NCBI RefSeq assembly: GCF_050529585.1
Contig: NZ_CP172882.1
Span: 2,418,001-2,482,000, forward strand
Reading direction: 5' to 3'
Length of the DNA stretch: 64,000 nucleotides
Source of the DNA: Enterococcus_D sp050529585
GTDB taxonomy: Bacteria; Bacillota; Bacilli; Lactobacillales; Enterococcaceae
Position numbers and translations under genes: made by a program
Shown: positions 33,049 through 42,833 of the stretch, piece by piece
How the letters are laid out: the number at the start of each line of letters is the position of its first letter
Numbering within the stretch: the first letter of the stretch is position 1
The notes under the pieces: generated by a model
What the model saw: the letters and a program-made list of their open reading frames with translations, nothing else
Told to the model about the DNA's origin: nothing
Databases searched by the model: none

Positions 33049-33675
33049 ATGCATTTATCGATCACAGAATTTCATGATGAACAACCAATTATTGGCAAAG
33101 ATTCCCAAGTTCAAGACAGTCACTTGAAGGACTATGTAGAAGTAGGAGAAGCGAACCATATCGACCATTCTACGTTGGATACCTATACGTACACCGGGCA
33201 ATATTGCTTTATTCAAAATAGCTGTATTGGCCGATTTGTTAGTATTGCAGCTGCCGTCCGCATTGGACCGACCAATCATCCATACGAAAGACCTAGTCAG
33301 CACCTATTTGCGTATAATGGTGAAGGCTATGGTTTTGCACCAAAAGATAGCGAATTCCTAACCAAACGCAAAGAAAGAACCACGACCATTGGTAACGATG
33401 TATGGATTGGTCATGGCGCAATCATTCAAGCGGGTGTCACAGTCGGCAATGGTGCAGTGGTTGCATCAAATGCAGTTGTAACCAAAGATGTGCCCCCTTA
33501 TGCAATCGTTGGCGGTGTGCCTGCCAAGATCATCAAATACCGTTTTGATCCAGCAACGATTCAAGCCTTGCAAGAAATTGCTTGGTGGCAATGGTCTCGT
33601 GAGGAATTAGAAGACCGTTATTTAGACTTTCGATTACCAATTGAAGATTTTATCGCAAAATATTCAACCAAATAA
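33049..33675 (+). CDS. Hexapeptide-repeat acyltransferase (CatB/DapH-like)
   Basis: A 208-residue left-handed beta-helix acyltransferase. Hexapeptide turns (IGRFVSIAAAVRIG, IGNDVWIGHGAIIQAGVTVGNGAVVASNAVV) and NHPYERPSQHLFAY, with the catalytic-type His, resemble the xenobiotic acetyltransferase and phosphonate-cluster acetyltransferase groups. The end KDVPPYAIVGGVPAK is standard. The third in-frame ATG (33049) sits 8 bases from AAGAAAGGA and is chosen. The acceptor is unknown. Phosphonate genes are absent nearby, so resistance or sugar modification is equally possible. Confidence 0.85.
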   Translation: MHLSITEFHDEQPIIGKDSQVQDSHLKDYVEVGEANHIDHSTLDTYTYTGQYCFIQNSCIGRFVSIAAAVRIGPTNHPYERPSQHLFAYNGEGYGFAPKDSEFLTKRKERTTTIGNDVWIGHGAIIQAGVTVGNGAVVASNAVVTKDVPPYAIVGGVPAKIIKYRFDPATIQALQEIAWWQWSREELEDRYLDFRLPIEDFIAKYSTK

Positions 33676-33686
33676 CCTCTTTGGGC

Positions 33687-33717
33687 AAACCTAGTCATTA
33701 TTATTGGCTAGGTTTTT
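33687..33717 (+). terminator. Terminator after the acyltransferase gene
   Basis: AAACCTAG/CTAGGTTT with a 13-base loop, then T residues. Confidence 0.65.
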
Positions 33718-33813
33718 GTTATAATAATCCCCTAGAATCTCTTGTATGAAATCGCATATATGCTAAAATAAGCAATAAATGAAATTTTTCACGAACCTAA
33801 AGGAGTGTTATCC

Positions 33814-35346
33814 ATGGATTTATTAGATTATCAGCCTTTGAATCTGTATACGAACTACCAAGAAGCAGCGAAACAATATCCCGATGTCAAAATCATCCAC
33901 GATGAAGTTTTAGCGGCGTTTCCTGAGTTGGGTTATCAAAGTACCTATCGTTCCAGCCATGAAGCCGTTCTAACACGGGCTTATCAATTGGCATCTCTTG
34001 GTGTGCAAGCTGGCGACAAAATTATTTTATACAAATCATCAAAATTTGATACCTATCTATTGGCTACAGCAGCCTCGTATTTAGGGGCCGTACCTGTCAT
34101 GATTTCTTATCATTTTCCAGCAGCTACGATCGAAGTCTTCGTCGACCGTTTAGAAGATCCCTATATCCTGTTTGATGAAGAAACAGAAGCGCGCGTAGCA
34201 CTGGTCAAAAACAGCAGCCCTGAAAAACAAATCTCAGTACGTCATTTATTATTGGCTGCGGCAGACCCTGTTGAACAAGTTGAATTGCCCATCGATCAAA
34301 TTTCTTATATGACGCATACATCTGGTACAACCGGTATTCCTAAATTGATTTGTCATTCAGCCCAATCTATGGGGTGGCGCACAAAGTGGCAAAAAACGAT
34401 TTTTACCAAGATCGATCGCCAACAAGCGGATTCAGATTTAGTCGCATTCCACATTTCTCCGGTGCATTCACGATTCAACATTGGTATTTCTTCCTTGATG
34501 GCGATGGGCTTTCCAATGATGCCCCTAGCAGGTGCATCCGGCCCGCATATTGTTCGCATGTTAACAGATTATCCGCCAATTGCGCTTGAAACACATCCGA
34601 ACAACTTTGTGCAATGGCGTTTTGTGGCTGAAGAACACCCCGAAGCATTCGCGGGCATTCGCTATTATCATTCAACATTCGATGCGATCAACAATCAGAC
34701 CATGGCCTCTTTCTTGGCAACTGCAACTGACCATAAAGCAATTTTCTTACAAGTTTACGGGCAAAGTGAGTGCGGACCAATGATTCTTAAAGCGCATACG
34801 CTTGAAAGTTTGAAACAAAACAATGCCCGTGATATGGGGGTAGGTCTAACTGATTTGACACGCGCACGGATCACGGATGCCCAAGGAAATGAATTACCAG
34901 TCAATACCGACGGCCATATCCACTTCCTTTCAAAAGGGCGCGCCTTGACCTATTATAAAGAAGATCAACGGTTTGCAGACAATGTCTATGGTGCTTGGTG
35001 GGATAGTGGTGATTACGGCATGATCGATGAAACGGGGCACTTGTATCTTAAAGACCGTCAAGTCGATTTGATCAAATCAATCGAAAGTAATTTAGCATTA
35101 GAAGATCTATTACTGGATCAACTCGATTTTCTAGCAGAAGTCGTGATCGTTCGAGACAAAGAAGATTCTCCTCAACCGATCATCGCCCTGGCACCAAATC
35201 GCGAAATGGATTGGGATGCCTGGTGGCAAGCCGTGGCAGATCTCCCACGATTAAATGAACCAATCTTAAGAGCTTATGATGAAATTCCAAGAACAGCCAC
35301 GATGAAAGTGCAACGCTTGCAGATCGAAAAAGAGTTTAAAGCGTAA
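33814..35346 (+). CDS. Orphan adenylate-forming enzyme (ANL superfamily)
   Basis: A 510-residue acyl-CoA synthetase/adenylation enzyme. Core motifs: A3 THTSGTTGIPK (167-177), A5 YGQSECGP (315-322), A7 WDSGDYG (396-402), A8 KDRQVDLIKS (413-422), A10 PRTATMKVQ with catalytic Lys498. Two departures: the GGENVYP-type hinge after A8 reads SIESNLAL, and the A10 Gly before Lys is Met. It is quite unlike menE nearby. ATG 33814 follows AAAGGAG. It stands alone between two terminators with no carrier protein or thioesterase next to it, so the substrate is unknown (aryl or acyl acid). Confidence 0.82.
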   Translation: MDLLDYQPLNLYTNYQEAAKQYPDVKIIHDEVLAAFPELGYQSTYRSSHEAVLTRAYQLASLGVQAGDKIILYKSSKFDTYLLATAASYLGAVPVMISYHFPAATIEVFVDRLEDPYILFDEETEARVALVKNSSPEKQISVRHLLLAAADPVEQVELPIDQISYMTHTSGTTGIPKLICHSAQSMGWRTKWQKTIFTKIDRQQADSDLVAFHISPVHSRFNIGISSLMAMGFPMMPLAGASGPHIVRMLTDYPPIALETHPNNFVQWRFVAEEHPEAFAGIRYYHSTFDAINNQTMASFLATATDHKAIFLQVYGQSECGPMILKAHTLESLKQNNARDMGVGLTDLTRARITDAQGNELPVNTDGHIHFLSKGRALTYYKEDQRFADNVYGAWWDSGDYGMIDETGHLYLKDRQVDLIKSIESNLALEDLLLDQLDFLAEVVIVRDKEDSPQPIIALAPNREMDWDAWWQAVADLPRLNEPILRAYDEIPRTATMKVQRLQIEKEFKA

Positions 35347-35347
35347 C

Positions 35348-35387
35348 AAAATAGGCATCTCACGATGATGAGATGCCTATTTTTTTT
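35348..35387. terminator. Bidirectional terminator
   Basis: AATAGGCATCTCA/TGAGATGCCTATT with loop CGATGA and T-runs on both sides, between the orphan ligase gene (+) and menC (-). Confidence 0.85.
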
Positions 35388-36489
35388 GAAATAAAACTTG
35401 AGGCATGTCCCCATATTTAATCAGCTTGTTTTCGTCTAACATCACCCCGAAGCCTAGACCTTTTGGTACAGTTAACTGACCATTCTCGAGGACAGCTGGT
35501 TGCTGCACGATATCATCAAAATAATAACGGTCGGCGGCTGATAGATCACCAGGAAATTGAAAGATCTCTTGACTGGCAAATTGCAGGTTCATTGCCCGTC
35601 CGACACCAGATTCAAACATTCCCCCTAACCACACAGTCAAGCCATTTTTTGCACAAGCAGCCACGATTTTTTGTGCTTCCGTGATACCGCCAACGCGGGG
35701 GATTTTAAGATTGATGGCTTGGCAACTGCCCAAGGCTGCCACAGTCGCAATATCCTCAACGCAGCGAATGTCTTCATCTAAACATAACGGTGTACGCATT
35801 TTCTTTTGCAATGCGCCATGCCCTGTCAGATCTCGCACGTTTAATGGTTGTTCGATCATGATCAGTCCAAGGTCGTCTAACGCCAATAACGCATCTTCTT
35901 GCCCGACATAAGCACCATTGGCATCAGCCATCAGCATTAAATCGGGAAAATTTTCTCGAATAGCCGCTAACGGCACTCGATCACACCCGGGTTTGATTTT
36001 TAATTTGATACGTTGATAGCCTTGTGCAGCATATTGTCCAACTTGCGCCAACAATCGATCCGTCGTTGGTTGCATGCCAACACTCACCCCCACCGCAATT
36101 TGTTCGCGCGCAGAGGGGTAAAAATCTAAGACACTACAGCCTGATTGCTTGGCATATAAATCCCACATCGCCGTTTCTACCGCTGACTTAGCCATGGTAT
36201 TGCCTTGAACAGATGAGAATAACTCCGAGACTTTGTTTGGATGATCAAGGTTCGTCCCAGTCACCATCGGGACCAATTGCTGTTTGATCACGTGTCTTGC
36301 CGAAAAAATCGTTTCCTCAATATAATCTGGTTGTTCAAAAGCCACCAGCTCTCCAATCCCCACAGTCCCATCGTCGGCTGTTATTCGAATGAGATCAAAG
36401 GCTTTTTCTGTTAACTGTCCATAACTTGTCACAAAGGGCTGTCTCAGCGGCAAACGACAAGCAATCGATTCAATTTTTTTGATTTGCAT
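35377..36489 (-). CDS. menC: o-Succinylbenzoate synthase
   Basis: MenC dehydrates SHCHC to o-succinylbenzoate. The 370-residue enolase-superfamily barrel has the KxK base (RIKLKIKPG), metal ligands Asp in LMADANGAY, Glu in MIEQPL and Asp in CLDEDI, and the second Lys in INLKIPRVGG. Sequence is of the OSBS/N-acylamino acid racemase group. It is last in the menB-E-F-D-H-C operon, 18 bases after menH, which fixes the role. The 3' end runs into a bidirectional terminator. Confidence 0.94.
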   Translation of the reverse strand: MQIKKIESIACRLPLRQPFVTSYGQLTEKAFDLIRITADDGTVGIGELVAFEQPDYIEETIFSARHVIKQQLVPMVTGTNLDHPNKVSELFSSVQGNTMAKSAVETAMWDLYAKQSGCSVLDFYPSAREQIAVGVSVGMQPTTDRLLAQVGQYAAQGYQRIKLKIKPGCDRVPLAAIRENFPDLMLMADANGAYVGQEDALLALDDLGLIMIEQPLNVRDLTGHGALQKKMRTPLCLDEDIRCVEDIATVAALGSCQAINLKIPRVGGITEAQKIVAACAKNGLTVWLGGMFESGVGRAMNLQFASQEIFQFPGDLSAADRYYFDDIVQQPAVLENGQLTVPKGLGFGVMLDENKLIKYGDMPQVLFQKK

Positions 36490-36507
36490 AGATGTCGCCT
36501 CTTTCTT

Positions 36508-37338
36508 TTACGCTGTAACATCAATCCCCTTGATCCACTGATTGATGTTTTGCAAAAGCATTCTCGGTTGTTCCAAATGAATACAATGACCAGCTGCCGG
36601 AATCACTTGGTACGTGATCGTAGGTTGGATTTCTTTCATCCTTAGACCAATCTCTTGAAATTTGCGGTCTTTTTCACCAGCTACGTACAAAATCGGACAG
36701 CGTATATTTGCTAGCGCCCCCCAATAACTTGGCTGTTTCCCAGTTCCACCGTAAACAAGACTCATAGCCAAACCAAAGGGTATTTGTCGTAAACGTCCCT
36801 CTCTAACACGCATTTGCTGCGTTTCTGGCAACTCATTTTGGCTGGAGAACAACGGTAACGATTGCCAATAATCGACAAATTCCACTAATGTGCCTTCCAT
36901 AAGCTTGATAGCGAGGCGCCGATCTTGTTTGAAGCGTACTGCTCTTTCAGCAGCTGCGGCTATGCCTGGTGAGCCGCTTTCCATGATCAAACCTGCAACT
37001 GCCTCTGGAAAAAGTACCGTCCAGGCCAAAGCCACTCTCGCCCCCATTGAATAACCATAAATAAAATATTCAGATACCGCTAATCGTGTCATGAGTTCAG
37101 CCAAATCAGCAACTAGCTGAGGAATTTCATAGCGCAACGGATGCACATAAACAGAGGTCTGCCCATGCCCAATTAAATCGATTGCCAAAACATTATAGTT
37201 TTGCTTTTGATCAAACATTGGAACAAACGTTTCACTGGTTCCTGTAAAGCCATGCAAGGCCACCATCGTTGGCAACGTATTATTATATGGCTGCAGCCAT
37301 CGATAGGCATACTGGACACCGCGAATCTGGCAAATCAT
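36508..37338 (-). CDS. menH: SHCHC synthase MenH
   Basis: MenH removes pyruvate from SEPHCHC to give SHCHC. The 276-residue alpha/beta hydrolase has the elbow GYSMGAR with nucleophile Ser, the oxyanion strand LHGFTGTSET, IDLIGHGQTS with conserved Asp-His, Asp in GEKDRKF and His in AGHCIHLE. The ATG at 37338 is preferred: it overlaps the menD stop (ATGA) and lies 8 bases from GAGGGG. It sits between menD and menC, as expected for the pathway order. Confidence 0.92.
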   Translation of the reverse strand: MICQIRGVQYAYRWLQPYNNTLPTMVALHGFTGTSETFVPMFDQKQNYNVLAIDLIGHGQTSVYVHPLRYEIPQLVADLAELMTRLAVSEYFIYGYSMGARVALAWTVLFPEAVAGLIMESGSPGIAAAAERAVRFKQDRRLAIKLMEGTLVEFVDYWQSLPLFSSQNELPETQQMRVREGRLRQIPFGLAMSLVYGGTGKQPSYWGALANIRCPILYVAGEKDRKFQEIGLRMKEIQPTITYQVIPAAGHCIHLEQPRMLLQNINQWIKGIDVTA

Positions 37339-39044
37339 TTTGACCACCCCTCAGCAAACAGCTTTTGACTGTTTTCCCAAAGAAGGACGGGCTCTGTTTG
37401 CGTGCCTCGGACTTCGATGATTTGAAATTGCGGCTGGCTAAGGGAGGCTTCGATTTGTGCTTGAAACATACTTGCTGTTTCAGCTAATGTCCAGTTGGCT
37501 TCATAAAGCGCTGCGACTTTGTTAAAATCAAGATTCAAAGGCGTACCAAACAATGGCTCAAAATCTTCCGGTGATAAGGTATTTTGTGACAAGAAAGAAA
37601 AAATACCGCCACCATTGTTATTCAACAAAACAATCGTCACTGGCAAATGATATTGCCGCAACAGTTGCAAGCCGTTCATATCATGGTACAAGGCCAAATC
37701 ACCAATCAATAAATACGTGGGTTTTTGGCTCACCATTGCAATACCGGCAACTGTCGAGATCAGGCCATCAATTCCATTGACCCCTCGATTGCCATAAACG
37801 CGATACGGCTTAGACGTTTCGCTTCCGTAACGATCGAAGAACCGAATTGCGTTACTGTTGGCCAATAAAATCTGCGCATCAGCTTGCAAGGTCTGTTGTA
37901 AAATACGAACAGATTGGCTTTCATCGAATGGATGACTTGTGAATTGATCCGTGATGATTTGGTTGGCAGCATCTTGTACCGCTTCCCATTGTGTGATCCA
38001 ATCATGATCGATCCTAAATTGTTGGTCTTGCCAATGGCTGACAAAGACATCGATTTCAGCCTCAATCAAATAATTCGCCCGGTGCAACTGATCTTGCCAT
38101 TGTGCAGACGGGTCGACAAATACCCAAGTAGCAGACTCCGGTAATCGATTCAGCCACAAAAGTACGTTCTTAGTCACTGGCAAGCGGCCAAAACGCAACA
38201 CGACATCTGGTTGAAAGGTTGCATCTACATGCGGCAGCAACAAATCTGCTTGACTGATAAACACGCCCGATTCTACACCGCAAGTGGCTAGATTGGTCAA
38301 AGGATCGCCAATGATTGGCCAGCCTATTTTTGCTGCAAATAGGCGCAAACATTTCGCTTGATCCAATGTCAGGCTCTCTCCCACGATAATAACGCCTTTT
38401 TTTTGAAGATGGGGCAACAACTGTTGGCCCATCTCCTGAGACAACTGTTTGATTGGATCGACATACACAAATGGTTGTTGTATCTTGCTTTGTCGTTCAA
38501 AATCTGGCAGTAAAGGCTCTCTTAAAGGAAAATTGATTTGCACAGGTCCTTGGGGTTGCTTTTTGGCTTTTGTCACACAATTGGCGGCTTGCCAAAAACT
38601 ATACCGCAACATGTTCGGCTGGTTTTCAGGCACAGTCATTTCGATCATCTTCTTGACATGCGATCCGTATAAATTCTGCTGATCCATGGCTTGCGGCGCC
38701 CCAACCCCTCTTAATTCAGGTGGACGATCAGCCGTCAGTACGATCAAGGGCAAATTGACGGCTTCTGCTTCACAAATTGCCGGATAATAATTGGCCGCAG
38801 CTGTGCCAGATGTACACAATAAGATAGTTGGTTTGCCATCCACTTTTGTCATCCCGAGCGCAAAAAAGGCGGCCGAGCGTTCATCGACATCAACAAAACA
38901 GTCCATGTCTGGATCCCGGTGCAAGAGCAATGCCAACGGTGTCGAACGTGAGCCTGGACTGATCACAGCTCTTTTGGCACCAGCTGCTTTCAATCCTTCG
39001 ATTGCTGCTAGCAAATAATCTGTCATGACTTCTTGATTAGACAT
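37335..39044 (-). CDS. menD: SEPHCHC synthase MenD
   Basis: MenD joins isochorismate and 2-oxoglutarate using thiamine diphosphate. The 569-residue product has the PYR domain with AVISPGSRSTPLALL and the ThDP-activating Glu in DVDERSAAFFALG, a central domain, and the PP domain with GDLALYHDMNGL (Mg/ThDP motif GDx-N) and NNNGGGIFSFL. It overlaps menF by 8 bases and menH by 4, so expression is coupled. Confidence 0.96.
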   Translation of the reverse strand: MSNQEVMTDYLLAAIEGLKAAGAKRAVISPGSRSTPLALLLHRDPDMDCFVDVDERSAAFFALGMTKVDGKPTILLCTSGTAAANYYPAICEAEAVNLPLIVLTADRPPELRGVGAPQAMDQQNLYGSHVKKMIEMTVPENQPNMLRYSFWQAANCVTKAKKQPQGPVQINFPLREPLLPDFERQSKIQQPFVYVDPIKQLSQEMGQQLLPHLQKKGVIIVGESLTLDQAKCLRLFAAKIGWPIIGDPLTNLATCGVESGVFISQADLLLPHVDATFQPDVVLRFGRLPVTKNVLLWLNRLPESATWVFVDPSAQWQDQLHRANYLIEAEIDVFVSHWQDQQFRIDHDWITQWEAVQDAANQIITDQFTSHPFDESQSVRILQQTLQADAQILLANSNAIRFFDRYGSETSKPYRVYGNRGVNGIDGLISTVAGIAMVSQKPTYLLIGDLALYHDMNGLQLLRQYHLPVTIVLLNNNGGGIFSFLSQNTLSPEDFEPLFGTPLNLDFNKVAALYEANWTLAETASMFQAQIEASLSQPQFQIIEVRGTQTEPVLLWENSQKLFAEGWSK

Positions 39045-40401
39045 CTCCGATGATCCCCCTTCGCATTGGTTGAAATTTCAGCCGTGTTTCTTGTTCCTCA
39101 GCTACAGCTTGCGAATCCGCGACAATCCCGCATCCTGCATACAACGTTGCACTATTTTGCGTCACAACGCCTGATCGGATCGCAACTGCAAATTCACCGA
39201 TATCTTGCTGAATGCCTAACCAACCGATTGGCCCGCCATACATTCCGCGACTATTGGGCTCATGCGCTTTGATCCACTGAACGGCAGCCGCTTTAGGTTC
39301 TCCACCTAAAGCAGGTGTCGGATGCAGTTTTTGAACAGCAGACAAAAAAGAAACATCTGTTTTTCGTCTTCCTTTTAACGGAACGAATAAATGCTGGATA
39401 TCCCGATTTTTGATTACGGAGCGTTTTTCTGAATAGAAGCCATCTTCTATCAACGTGGACAAAGCATTTGCCAAACGATCCACCACTACTTGATGTTCGT
39501 GGGTATTTTTCGGGTCTTGCAATAATTCGTCAGCAAGGGCTTGATCCTCTGCTTCCGTCTGGCCACGAGGCGCAGAACCTGCAATGCTCACCGTTTCAAA
39601 ATGATCGACAGTCCCTTTTAATAAGCGTTCCGGTGTAGCACCGATAAAAAAAGTCGCTTCTTGTTCCATAGCAAACAAATAGGTATTCGGCTGTTGTTGA
39701 CTTAAATGAGTCAGTACCGTGGCACTGTTGATTTCCTCCATTGTGGTCAAACGCATTTGGCGCGCCAAAACGACTTTCGTCAAATCGATCGACGGATCCT
39801 TGATGGCATGGACGGTATCTTCTACTGCTTGCAGCCACTCGGGTACAGCTACTTCAACTTGCCCCGTCACAACAGCAAATGGAGCCGTTGCCTCTACTTG
39901 CTGACTGTGCTCAATCCACTGCATGACTTGTGCTTGCAAGGCAGCAACTTGGGTGCGCCTTTGTGTCTCATTGCTGGCTTTGACAGTATAAACCACCCAT
40001 GTTTGGCTTCCTTCTTGTTTGATCATGATTTCTGGTAAAACAAATAAACCACTGCCCAACTGCGCCCATTCTGCTTGTGCAGCACGGCTTTCATCAAAAG
40101 CAAAACCACCCAGCAATAACGCTTGGCAGGCATCCGTTTCGGGCTGATAATGTTTTGTCTGCAACTCTTTTTGAGTGGTATCGAATGCCGTTAAGGATGG
40201 TTTTTGATACGCAACCAACCAATGAAAAGCAGCAATCGTCATCGTTTGATCAGGATTACGCCAAAAATATCGCGCACCTTTTGCTGCTTCAGCTGCACGG
40301 TAAATCGCTAAAACATCTGCATAGGCTATCTGTTCACAGCTACTAAAATAGCTTTTCCCCAAATCAAATGCCTGTTGGTATTTTGTCACATTACTATTCA
40401 A
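39037..40401 (-). CDS. menF: Isochorismate synthase
   Basis: MenF converts chorismate to isochorismate, the entry step. The 454-residue product has a variable N-terminal half and the chorismate-binding C-terminal half: KVVLARQ, FFIGATPERLL, SIAGSAPRGQTEAED, KNTHEHQVVVD, PTPALGGEPK and NSRGMYGGPIGW. The last two carry the Glu ligands and active-site loops. It overlaps menD and menE by 8 bases each. Confidence 0.95.
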   Translation of the reverse strand: MNSNVTKYQQAFDLGKSYFSSCEQIAYADVLAIYRAAEAAKGARYFWRNPDQTMTIAAFHWLVAYQKPSLTAFDTTQKELQTKHYQPETDACQALLLGGFAFDESRAAQAEWAQLGSGLFVLPEIMIKQEGSQTWVVYTVKASNETQRRTQVAALQAQVMQWIEHSQQVEATAPFAVVTGQVEVAVPEWLQAVEDTVHAIKDPSIDLTKVVLARQMRLTTMEEINSATVLTHLSQQQPNTYLFAMEQEATFFIGATPERLLKGTVDHFETVSIAGSAPRGQTEAEDQALADELLQDPKNTHEHQVVVDRLANALSTLIEDGFYSEKRSVIKNRDIQHLFVPLKGRRKTDVSFLSAVQKLHPTPALGGEPKAAAVQWIKAHEPNSRGMYGGPIGWLGIQQDIGEFAVAIRSGVVTQNSATLYAGCGIVADSQAVAEEQETRLKFQPMRRGIIGDV

Positions 40402-41842
40402 TCTCGTTCACTCTTTCTTCACTTAACAACCGCCGTTTGATGACTTTACCGCTTGCAGTGCGCGGCAATGCGTCAATCTGGAAAAAGCGGCGGGGAAATT
40501 TATAATGGGCAATCGTATCTTCTAAAGAATCAAGCAGTGCTTGTTTTGAGACAGCTTGATCCACTACCACAAATGCAACGGCTTCTTGACCCCATTGGGT
40601 ATTGTCTTGACCGACAACAGCCGCTTCAATAATGGCCGGATGCTGTTGCAGCGCTTGTTCTACTTCAGCAGGATAAATATTCTCACCGCCAGAAATAATC
40701 AAATCACTTGAGCGACTCACTACATACAGATAGCCTTCTTCGTCTAAATACCCTAAATCACCCGTGGCGAACCAGCCTTTTTGATCCCACTGCTCCTGTC
40801 CTCGACCATTAAGATAACTTGACACAATAGCTGGTCCTTTTAAGTAGATTTCTCCTACAGCTTCTGCTTGCTGGGCTGAATCCAACATTTGTTGGGGAAC
40901 TACTATCTTCAATTGGACATTCCTTAAAGGGATACCTGACGACCCTAGTTTAGCAGAGGCATTTTCAGGTGGCAATGCCACCACTTGAGAACAGGTCTCT
41001 GTCATCCCATAGGACTGGATAACAGAAAGCTGTTTATGCTGACAGTGTTCAAGCAAGCCGCGATCGATCGGCCCACCGCCGAGCAAAATATAACGCAGTG
41101 CAGGAAAACCCTCGTGCGGTACACATGGCAAAATATCCCTCAACATTTTGCTTACCAATGATACTACCGTTCCTGCGCCCTTCAGTAGATCTGCAGCCAT
41201 TTCATTCGGATCGAAACGACTGTATAACCGCATACTTATCCCCAGATGCAACATCCGTAATACAATCGATAGACCACTGATATGATATAAAGGGACCGCA
41301 CACAACCAACAATCTGCTACAGAAATCGTCAAGTTTTGCTGTGTCGCTTCCGCACTAGCTTGATGATTGCCAAAGGTTTGCGGTACGCCTTTAGGATGAC
41401 CGGTAGTTCCTGAAGTATACATCACCGAAGCAATCTGTGCTGGTTGATATACCTGATGATCGCCTATGGGAAAAGAAGCTTCTTCTGACTTGCCAAAGGA
41501 TAGGAATCGGCCATCAGCCAGTTCAAATGGACTGTCGGTGATCACCAGTGAACAGCCCGCATCTTGAAGTTGAAAAGTCAACTCTTTGTTCGTCAGCCGG
41601 GTATTCAAACACTGAACCTCAATCCCCATTTCCCATAATGCAAGAATCGTAAAGACCATCTCTGGTTTGTTGTCGCTAAAAATCGCCACGCGACCCACAC
41701 CCTGTAATAAGGGTTGATAGTAGGCAGCATATTGGTATACTTCTGCTTGTAAGGCAGCAAACGACCAGCTTTTATTCTGCCAATAAAAAGCTGGTCGTTC
41801 TGGATGAAGTTGTGCTTGCCTTTGCAGCCAACTCCCTGTCAT
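40394..41842 (-). CDS. menE: o-Succinylbenzoate-CoA ligase
   Basis: MenE activates o-succinylbenzoate to its CoA ester. The 482-residue ANL enzyme carries standard motifs: VMYTSGTTGHPKG, SYGMTETCSQ, FATGDLGYLDEEG, SDLIISGGENIYPAE and PRTASGKVIKR with the catalytic Lys. It is canonical throughout, which contrasts with the orphan enzyme at 33.8 kb. It overlaps menB by 1 base and menF by 8. Confidence 0.95.
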   Translation of the reverse strand: MTGSWLQRQAQLHPERPAFYWQNKSWSFAALQAEVYQYAAYYQPLLQGVGRVAIFSDNKPEMVFTILALWEMGIEVQCLNTRLTNKELTFQLQDAGCSLVITDSPFELADGRFLSFGKSEEASFPIGDHQVYQPAQIASVMYTSGTTGHPKGVPQTFGNHQASAEATQQNLTISVADCWLCAVPLYHISGLSIVLRMLHLGISMRLYSRFDPNEMAADLLKGAGTVVSLVSKMLRDILPCVPHEGFPALRYILLGGGPIDRGLLEHCQHKQLSVIQSYGMTETCSQVVALPPENASAKLGSSGIPLRNVQLKIVVPQQMLDSAQQAEAVGEIYLKGPAIVSSYLNGRGQEQWDQKGWFATGDLGYLDEEGYLYVVSRSSDLIISGGENIYPAEVEQALQQHPAIIEAAVVGQDNTQWGQEAVAFVVVDQAVSKQALLDSLEDTIAHYKFPRRFFQIDALPRTASGKVIKRRLLSEERVNEIE

Positions 41843-42657
41843 TATGGAAATTTCGGGAATTGATCGAAATCAGGTTGACGTTTTTCTTTGAAGGCATCGC
41901 GGCCTTCTTTGGCTTCATCCATTGTGTAGTACAAGAGCGTTGCATCTCCTGCTAATTGTTGAATACCCGCTAATCCATCCGTATCAGCATTCATTGAAGC
42001 TTTGATCATCCGGAGTGCCAAAGGACTCTTTTGCAGCATAGTTTCTGCCCATTCCATCGTCACATCTTCAACATCTTCTAATGGCACAACTGTATTGATC
42101 CAGTTCATCGCTAACGCTTCTTCAGCTGTATATTGTTTTGTCATGAACCAGACTTCTTTGGCTTTCTTATGGCCAATCGTACGGGCTAAATAACCAGAAC
42201 CGTAACCACCATCGAAACTCCCTACATTCGGCCCAGTTTGACCAAACTTCGCATTTTCTGCCGCAATCGTCAAATCACAAACCAATTGCAAGACATTGCC
42301 GCCACCGATCGACCAGCCTTTGACCATGGCGATCACAGGTTTTGGCAGTGTGCGAATCAGACGTTGCAGATCCAAAACATTCAAACGTGGTACTTGGTCT
42401 TCACCTACATAGCCGCCGTGGCCGCGTACTTTTTGGTCACCGCCAGAACAGAAAGCTTTGTCGCCGGCACCAGTCAAAATGATCACACCGATACCAGGTT
42501 CATCACGGCTGATTGAAAACGCATCGATCATTTCAAACACCGTTTTTGGTGTAAAGGCATTGTGTACGTGGGGACGGTTGATCGTGATCTTCGCCACTTT
42601 CCCATGTTGTTCAAATAAAATTTCATCATATTCTTTCAGGGATTTCCATTCTCTCAT
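41842..42657 (-). CDS. menB: 1,4-Dihydroxy-2-naphthoyl-CoA synthase
   Basis: MenB closes the naphthoquinone ring by an intramolecular Claisen condensation. The 271-residue crotonase has the oxyanion segments CSGGDQKVRG and GWSIGGGNVLQLVCDL, then FGQTGPNVGSFDGGYGS with the catalytic Asp, and the C-terminal Tyr region FKEKRQPDF. First gene of the menB-E-F-D-H-C operon, with GGAGGAAATT before the ATG and a TATAAT box upstream. menA and a methyltransferase gene are not in this window. Confidence 0.96.
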   Translation of the reverse strand: MREWKSLKEYDEILFEQHGKVAKITINRPHVHNAFTPKTVFEMIDAFSISRDEPGIGVIILTGAGDKAFCSGGDQKVRGHGGYVGEDQVPRLNVLDLQRLIRTLPKPVIAMVKGWSIGGGNVLQLVCDLTIAAENAKFGQTGPNVGSFDGGYGSGYLARTIGHKKAKEVWFMTKQYTAEEALAMNWINTVVPLEDVEDVTMEWAETMLQKSPLALRMIKASMNADTDGLAGIQQLAGDATLLYYTMDEAKEGRDAFKEKRQPDFDQFPKFP

Positions 42658-42687
42658 TACAATTTCCTCCTCAATTCACATAGCTCC

Positions 42688-42693
42688 ATTATA
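42688..42693 (-). promoter_or_regulatory. -10 box of the men operon
   Basis: A consensus TATAAT on the minus strand, about 31 bases before menB. No good -35 is seen at 17 bases, which suggests a weak or activator-dependent promoter. Confidence 0.45.
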
Positions 42694-42804
42694 CACATAA
42701 CTACGTGCTTTTCGGTGAAAATTGCTTTGCTTTAAAGAATTAATTTCACACAACTTCTTTATGATATATGAGATTGCAGGCAGATAATCATGCAAAAAAC
42801 ATGC

Positions 42805-42810
42805 TATAAT
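42805..42810 (+). promoter_or_regulatory. Extended -10 of the menI promoter
   Basis: TGC-TATAAT on the plus strand, 24 bases before the start. The -35 is poor (AGATAA region). Confidence 0.45.
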
Positions 42811-42833
42811 CAGACAAAAAAGGAGGCCGTACT

